Below, piece after piece: positions 60,340 to 64,000 of a stretch of DNA of 64,000 bases (position 1 is its first letter; each line of letters starts with the position of its first letter). The position numbers were made by a program, and so were the translations under genes. Source of the DNA: Comamonas sp. Y33R10-2 (lineage in GTDB: Bacteria > Pseudomonadota > Gammaproteobacteria > Burkholderiales > Burkholderiaceae_C). Location of the stretch: the NCBI RefSeq assembly GCF_019355935.1, contig NZ_CP079925.1, forward strand, positions 434,001 through 498,000, given 5' to 3'. Below the pieces are notes generated by a model. That model did no database searches and was not told the DNA's origin. It saw only the letters and a list, made by a program, of their open reading frames with translations.

Positions 60340-61587
60340 ATGAGCCGTCGTCGCGTTGTCGTGACCGGTCTAGGTTGCATCTCCCCCGTGGGTAACACGG
60401 TTGCAGAAGCTTGGGCCAATGTCTTGGCCGGCCAGTCCGGTATTGATCTCATTACTAAGTTCGATACGTCGAACTTCTCCTGCAAGATTGCAGGTGAGGT
60501 CAAAGGATTTGATGTGGAGAAGTACATGAGCGCCAAAGAAGCGCGCACCATGGACAGCTTCATTCATTACGGTATCGCGGCTGCGGAGCAAGCCGTTTTA
60601 GACGCGGGCCTGCCTACGGGCGAAGCCCTGTCCGAAGACCTTGCCACACGCATTGCTTGCGTGATCGGCTCGGGCATCGGAGGTCTGCCGCTGATCGAGA
60701 ACACTCATGCAGAACTGGCTGCGCGTGGCCCACGCCGCGTTACGCCATTCTTCGTGCCTGCTTCCATTATCAATATGGTGGCAGGGCATGTGTCCATGCG
60801 ATTTGGCTTCAAGGGGCCGAATCTGTCGATCGTGACAGCCTGCACAACAGGCTTGCACTGCATCGGCGAAGGCGGACGCATGATTGAATACGGCGATGCT
60901 GACATCGTCGTGGCTGGAGGCACGGAAGCAACTGTGTCGCCTCTGGGCGTTGGTGGCTTTGCAGCCATGCGTGCGCTGTCTACGCGCAACGACGACCCTA
61001 AGGCTGCCTCGCGCCCCTGGGATAAAGACCGTGATGGTTTTGTTCTCGGCGAAGGTGCTGGTGTGCTGGTGCTCGAAGAGTATGAACACGCTAAGGCCCG
61101 TGGTGCCAAAATTTACGCGGAGCTGTCTGGCTTTGGCATGAGTGCCGACGCCGGTCACATGACAGCTCCTAACATGGACGGCCCACGCCGCGCCATGCTT
61201 AATGCTTTGCGCAACGCTGGTGTGAACCAAGATCAGGTGAATTACCTGAATGCGCATGGCACATCGACCCCTCTGGGCGATACGAATGAGTCCAACGCCA
61301 TCAAGGCGGCTATGGGCGAGTACGCGAAGAAAGGTCTGGTGGTCAGCTCGACCAAGTCCATGACAGGTCACCTATTGGGTGGCGCTGGTGGTATTGAGAG
61401 CGTGTTCACCGTGATGGCTCTGCATGATCAAAAGATCCCGCCGACCATCAACTTGGATAACCAAGATCCAGATTGTGATTTGGATTACTGCGCCAATACA
61501 GCGCGGGACGCCAAGCTGGAAGTGGCTGTAAAAAACAACTTCGGCTTTGGCGGCACCAACGGTACGCTGGTTTTCAAGCGGATCTAA
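60340..61587 (+). CDS. fabF: 3-oxoacyl-ACP synthase II
   Basis: Elongating condensing enzyme (KAS II), 415 residues, which extends acyl-ACP with malonyl-ACP and sets membrane fluidity through cis-vaccenate synthesis. The catalytic Cys is in [16 protein letters not shown]; the two His are in [11 protein letters not shown] and [12 protein letters not shown], as in the C-H-H class; the end [14 protein letters not shown] is typical. It begins [18 protein letters not shown]. It is the last gene of the cluster before a strong terminator. Confidence 0.97.
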   Translation: MSRRRVVVTGLGCISPVGNTVAEAWANVLAGQSGIDLITKFDTSNFSCKIAGEVKGFDVEKYMSAKEARTMDSFIHYGIAAAEQAVLDAGLPTGEALSEDLATRIACVIGSGIGGLPLIENTHAELAARGPRRVTPFFVPASIINMVAGHVSMRFGFKGPNLSIVTACTTGLHCIGEGGRMIEYGDADIVVAGGTEATVSPLGVGGFAAMRALSTRNDDPKAASRPWDKDRDGFVLGEGAGVLVLEEYEHAKARGAKIYAELSGFGMSADAGHMTAPNMDGPRRAMLNALRNAGVNQDQVNYLNAHGTSTPLGDTNESNAIKAAMGEYAKKGLVVSSTKSMTGHLLGGAGGIESVFTVMALHDQKIPPTINLDNQDPDCDLDYCANTARDAKLEVAVKNNFGFGGTNGTLVFKRI

Positions 61588-61645
61588 GCGCACATAAGTG
61601 CCTATGGGCGCGTATGAACTGCTTTACCGTTCAGTGAAGACCCCC

Positions 61646-61682
61646 AAAAAGCCCGCATAGGTCATGCCTTGCGGGCTTTTTT
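61646..61682 (+). terminator. fabF terminator
   Basis: 12-bp stem aaaaagcccgca/tgcgggcttttt with a 12-nt loop and T run. It closes the fatty acid cluster. Confidence 0.9.
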
Positions 61683-61752
61683 ACGTCTAGGCGGGCTTGA
61701 TTCGCGCTTTCCCTAGGTAGGCCTTCGCCTAGAGTTTGCACACTGCTGCGGT

Positions 61753-62235
61753 ATGAGTGCCCGTTATCACGCCCCTGCAGTCGCCTACGCTTTTGCTCGT
61801 CCGGCGTGGGCAGGTTGGGCGTTACTTGTGATCTGGCTGGCATTGCTCACTGCCATGCTTGCTTGGAAATTTCAGTCCCAAGTGGGTTGGCTCAGAGTGT
61901 TCTTGGCTTTTGCAGTGCTGTTGCTGGCAACTGAGTTGCTGCGCAGGCAGTGGCAATACTGGCCGCAAGGCAAACTGCTTTGGAATGGTGAGCACTGGTC
62001 CATAGAGTCTGAGACTTCGCCTGTTGCTGAGTCTCAGGCTGTGCAGCTTCGTATAGGGCTGGATGGAGGAAGTTGGTTGTGGGTGTGTGTTTCAGATGTT
62101 TTATTGCTTAAGTCCATAGACGGTAAGCGTAAGGTGCTATGGATTTTTATAACTCAGCAGCACAGCCCTGTGCAATGGGGCGACTTGCGGCGTGCGGTAT
62201 ATTCATTCATCGCGCCGCTTAAAGAGCAGGGTTAG
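61753..62235 (+). CDS. Small inner-membrane protein upstream of rpoE
   Basis: A 160-residue protein with two hydrophobic segments (about 18-38 and 48-63), then a soluble beta-type C-terminal part containing several Trp (HWSIES, GSWLWVCVSDVLLL, VLWIF). The layout resembles the YgfX type of proteins, which precede rpoE-like or succinate dehydrogenase genes in some proteobacteria, but I see no firm signature. It ends 38 bp before rpoE on the same strand and is probably cotranscribed. A possible sigma-E promoter (62068-62096) lies within it. The function is unknown. Confidence 0.7.
   Translation: MSARYHAPAVAYAFARPAWAGWALLVIWLALLTAMLAWKFQSQVGWLRVFLAFAVLLLATELLRRQWQYWPQGKLLWNGEHWSIESETSPVAESQAVQLRIGLDGGSWLWVCVSDVLLLKSIDGKRKVLWIFITQQHSPVQWGDLRRAVYSFIAPLKEQG
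62068..62096 (+). promoter_or_regulatory. Possible sigma-E-type promoter for rpoE
   Basis: GGAAGTT (62068-62074), 17-bp spacer, TCAGA (62092-62096), close to the sigma-E consensus GGAACTT-N16/17-TCTGA, 178 bp before rpoE and inside the upstream gene. It would allow autoregulation. One mismatch in each element keeps this tentative. Confidence 0.35.
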
Positions 62236-62273
62236 GCCCTTGCCGGTGATAGCGGCACGCATCTTGGCACTTC

Positions 62274-62903
62274 ATGACACCTCCCGATTTCCCCACCCCT
62301 TCCGCAGACAGTGATCTGGCTTTGGTTGAACGAGCCAATGCTGGTGACAAGAAGGCATTTGAATTGCTGGTGATCAAATACCAGCGACGGATTGAACGGC
62401 TAGTGGGGCGTATGGTGCGGGATGTGGACCTGGTGCCTGATATTGCCCAGGAAACCTTTATCCGTGCCTACAAGGCCTTGCACCAGTTTCGAGGTGAGGC
62501 GCAGTTCTATACCTGGTTGTACCGTATTGCCGTCAATACCGCCAAGAAGGCCTTGATGGAGATGCGTCGCTCTCCAGTGATCACCGAGAGCGCGTTACAA
62601 AATGCTGATGACGATGATGAAACTTCTGGACACAGGCGGGAACTAACGACTCAGGAAACCCCCGAAACTGTATTGGCTGCGCAAGAAATTGCCCAAGCCG
62701 TCAATGCTGCAATGGAGGCTTTGCCCGAGGATTTGCGCCAAGCGGTTACGCTGCGCGAGATTGAAGGCTTGAGCTATGAGGAAATCGCTTTGGCGATGGA
62801 TTGCCCCATTGGTACGGTGCGCTCGCGCATCTTTCGGGCGCGTGAGGCGATTTCGGCGAGGGTCAAACCTTTGCTGGAGCGTCAAGGTGGAAAGCGTTGG
62901 TAG
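62274..62903 (+). CDS. rpoE: RNA polymerase sigma-E factor
   Basis: ECF sigma factor of the RpoE/AlgU group for envelope stress, 209 residues. Region 2 has DKKAFELLVIKYQRRIERLV, then DIAQETFIRAYKALHQFRGEAQFYTWLYRIAVNTAKK. An acidic linker (ADDDDETSGHRR) precedes region 4 with LREIEGLSYEEIALAMDCPIGTVRSRIFRARE. It is followed 3 bp later by the anti-sigma gene, the standard arrangement. A possible self-recognised promoter lies upstream. Confidence 0.95.
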   Translation: MTPPDFPTPSADSDLALVERANAGDKKAFELLVIKYQRRIERLVGRMVRDVDLVPDIAQETFIRAYKALHQFRGEAQFYTWLYRIAVNTAKKALMEMRRSPVITESALQNADDDDETSGHRRELTTQETPETVLAAQEIAQAVNAAMEALPEDLRQAVTLREIEGLSYEEIALAMDCPIGTVRSRIFRAREAISARVKPLLERQGGKRW

Positions 62904-62906
62904 ACC

Positions 62907-63704
62907 ATGCAAGATGAGCAGGTGAACTTCATGAATGACGATCTGATCAAGCGCGAGCAACTCTCGGCCTTAGTCGATGGTGAGGCACGGCCGCCTCATA
63001 TACAAGCCGCACTTTCTTTTGCCGAAAGTGACGAAGGCCAGCAATCTTGGGGCATGTACCACCTGATTGGGGATGTGCTGCGCTCGCCAGAGCTGGCTCA
63101 CCATTGCCAGCATGACATTTTGAGCGGAGTGCGCGCCCATATGGAGCGCGAGCCGGTGAGCGCAATTGGTGTGATTGAGGGTATTCATCTCCCCGGTTTG
63201 ACTAAGGACACTCACAAGACAGTCGCAGCAGGCTTGTCGCAAGGCGCTGTGCAAAATACGCGCCCAGCTGCAAATGCTTCAGTTTTTCGCTGGAAGATGG
63301 CGGCAGGTTTTGCTTCGGTCGCCGCCGTTGCTGCCGTTGGCTGGGGTGTGATGTTGGCTGGCGCTGGCGGCCTGAGTGATGGTCAAGGCGGTGCGCAGCT
63401 GGCGCAATTGAATCCGAATGTGGTGATCGCTTCTGCCGCACCTGTAGTTGCCGCGCCCGCAGTTCCAAGCAGTTTGATGTCCGTATCCACTTCGGTAGAG
63501 CAGGGTGAGGCTGGATTGAGCCCAGAAGCTCAGTCTTCCACTGCTGTTGCAGTGGCTGGCCCCAATGGTCAGACCGTAATGCTGCGCGACTCGCGACTCG
63601 ATGAATTGCTGGCTGCGCACCCGCAATACAGCAGCGCACCGAATCTGCAGATGCCAGCGAGCTTTTTGCGTAACGCCAGTTTTGCGACTTCCACGCGTCA
63701 TTGA
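62907..63704 (+). CDS. rseA: Anti-sigma-E factor RseA/MucA
   Basis: Membrane-spanning anti-sigma factor that holds RpoE inactive until envelope stress triggers its proteolysis. 265 residues: the cytosolic RseA N-domain (about 10-85, REQLSALVDGE..., SWGMYHLIGDVLRSPEL), a linker, one membrane helix (about 130-151, MAAGFASVAAVAAVGWGVMLAG) and an Ala/Ser-rich periplasmic tail with a Gln-rich end. The ATG at 62907 or the one eight codons later (62931) may be used. It is coupled to rpoE by a 3-bp gap. The tail is longer than in E. coli RseA (216 aa). Confidence 0.92.
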   Translation: MQDEQVNFMNDDLIKREQLSALVDGEARPPHIQAALSFAESDEGQQSWGMYHLIGDVLRSPELAHHCQHDILSGVRAHMEREPVSAIGVIEGIHLPGLTKDTHKTVAAGLSQGAVQNTRPAANASVFRWKMAAGFASVAAVAAVGWGVMLAGAGGLSDGQGGAQLAQLNPNVVIASAAPVVAAPAVPSSLMSVSTSVEQGEAGLSPEAQSSTAVAVAGPNGQTVMLRDSRLDELLAAHPQYSSAPNLQMPASFLRNASFATSTRH

Positions 63705-63878
63705 TAGCTTTGTGGTGAGGCCTAAATTCAAGTCTTTTTGCTTTTAAGTCCAAGTGCTACTTAGACAAGCTGCTATTGATTTTGTATAGATGGCCTGCAG
63801 CTATCAAGTATTGCGGGGCATCTTTCACGCAACCAAGCGTGGTTGCTGCTGAAGGCTTTTACGATAAGGAGTGTTTGA

Positions 63879-63929
63879 ATGGCACTCTTTGCTTTCTTTC
63901 AGGGGCCTGAGTTTTTGATTTCGGCCTGA
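63879..63929 (+). CDS. 16-codon leader ORF with strong ribosome site
   Basis: ATG preceded by AAGGAG at about 7-bp spacing, encoding MALFAFFQGPEFLISA and ending in TGA 33 bp before the next gene. The ribosome site is stronger than those of most genes in the window. It may be a translated leader peptide, a coupling ORF, or a small hydrophobic protein. A protein-coding role is unproven. Confidence 0.35.
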   Translation: MALFAFFQGPEFLISA

Positions 63930-63962
63930 TTTGACAGACGATTCGAACAAGGAATAACAACG

Positions 63963-64000
63963 ATGCGCACAGCTGCCTGGATGACACTCAAATCGCGTTT
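63963..64000 (+). CDS. Start of a gene cut by the window edge
   Basis: ATG at 63963 with AAGGA nine bases upstream opens a frame MRTAAWMTLKSRF that runs off the end. A basic residue followed by hydrophobic ones would fit a signal peptide. By position after rpoE-rseA it may be rseB/mucB or a DegP/MucD-type protease, but 12-13 codons do not decide it. Confidence 0.5.
   Translation, partial: MRTAAWMTLKSR

Noticed and set aside
63931..63960. TTGACA at 63931 as a promoter for the last gene
   Set aside because: A -10 at normal spacing would overlap the ribosome site and start codon, leaving no room for a transcript start.

Overview
The window looks like a chromosomal segment of a Comamonas-type betaproteobacterium (Burkholderiales, Comamonadaceae). 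This rests on the family composition (Bug/TctC receptor, BPSS1780-type membrane protein, DUF2782 gene beside polA, APH-type homoserine kinase, algZ-algR beside argH, rpoE-rseA after the fab cluster) and on the short intergenic repeats that recur through it. No rRNA, tRNA, CRISPR array, prophage or integron was seen. The only transposon trace is one decayed IS5-type fragment.

Layout. 0.3-17.6 kb: uvrD; a PhoX-like phosphatase behind a four-unit Pho box; a BPSS1780-type membrane protein; thrB; a DUF2782 protein; polA; azlCD; a His-rich ZIP metal transporter; an algZ-algR-type two-component pair; argH; a tripartite-tricarboxylate-type binding protein. 17.6-26.8 kb: a 2015-residue bacterial alpha-2-macroglobulin with an intact CLEQ thioester, paired with penicillin-binding protein 1C. 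26.8-30.3 kb: a sulfur operon (periplasmic triple-rhodanese protein, YeeE/YedE channel, small Cys-rich membrane protein), then an IS5 remnant and a 129-bp element with terminal inverted repeats. 30.3-44.5 kb: lctP and lldD (lactate uptake and oxidation, divergent), a YidB-OmpA fusion, an EamA transporter, lysP, dinB, an Aer-type chemoreceptor, an unrecognised Trp-rich 775-residue membrane-anchored protein, queF. 44.6-54.9 kb: a prolyl-4-hydroxylase-like oxygenase, yaaA, rne, rluC, a HAD phosphatase, a Rieske protein, sppA, an RsmI-type methyltransferase, a YceF-type Maf protein. 55-61.6 kb: the conserved yceD-rpmF-plsX-fabH-fabD-fabG-acpP-fabF cluster. 61.7-64 kb: a small membrane protein, rpoE, rseA and the first codons of another gene.

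Most of the window is housekeeping sequence. The less ordinary material is the repeats: (i) a roughly 55-bp hairpin-centred family found between genes and apparently also inside three coding regions, each time in an inter-domain or juxtamembrane linker; (ii) a 129-bp structured element with about 20-bp terminal inverted repeats, present twice in opposite orientation, one copy beside the IS5 remnant; (iii) a roughly 110-bp multi-hairpin repeat placed exactly at gene 3' ends, once supplying the stop codon. The sulfur operon with its small Cys-rich partner, the YidB-OmpA fusion and the 775-residue protein are the best candidates for undescribed protein biology. All calls come from reading the sequence; no database search was possible.
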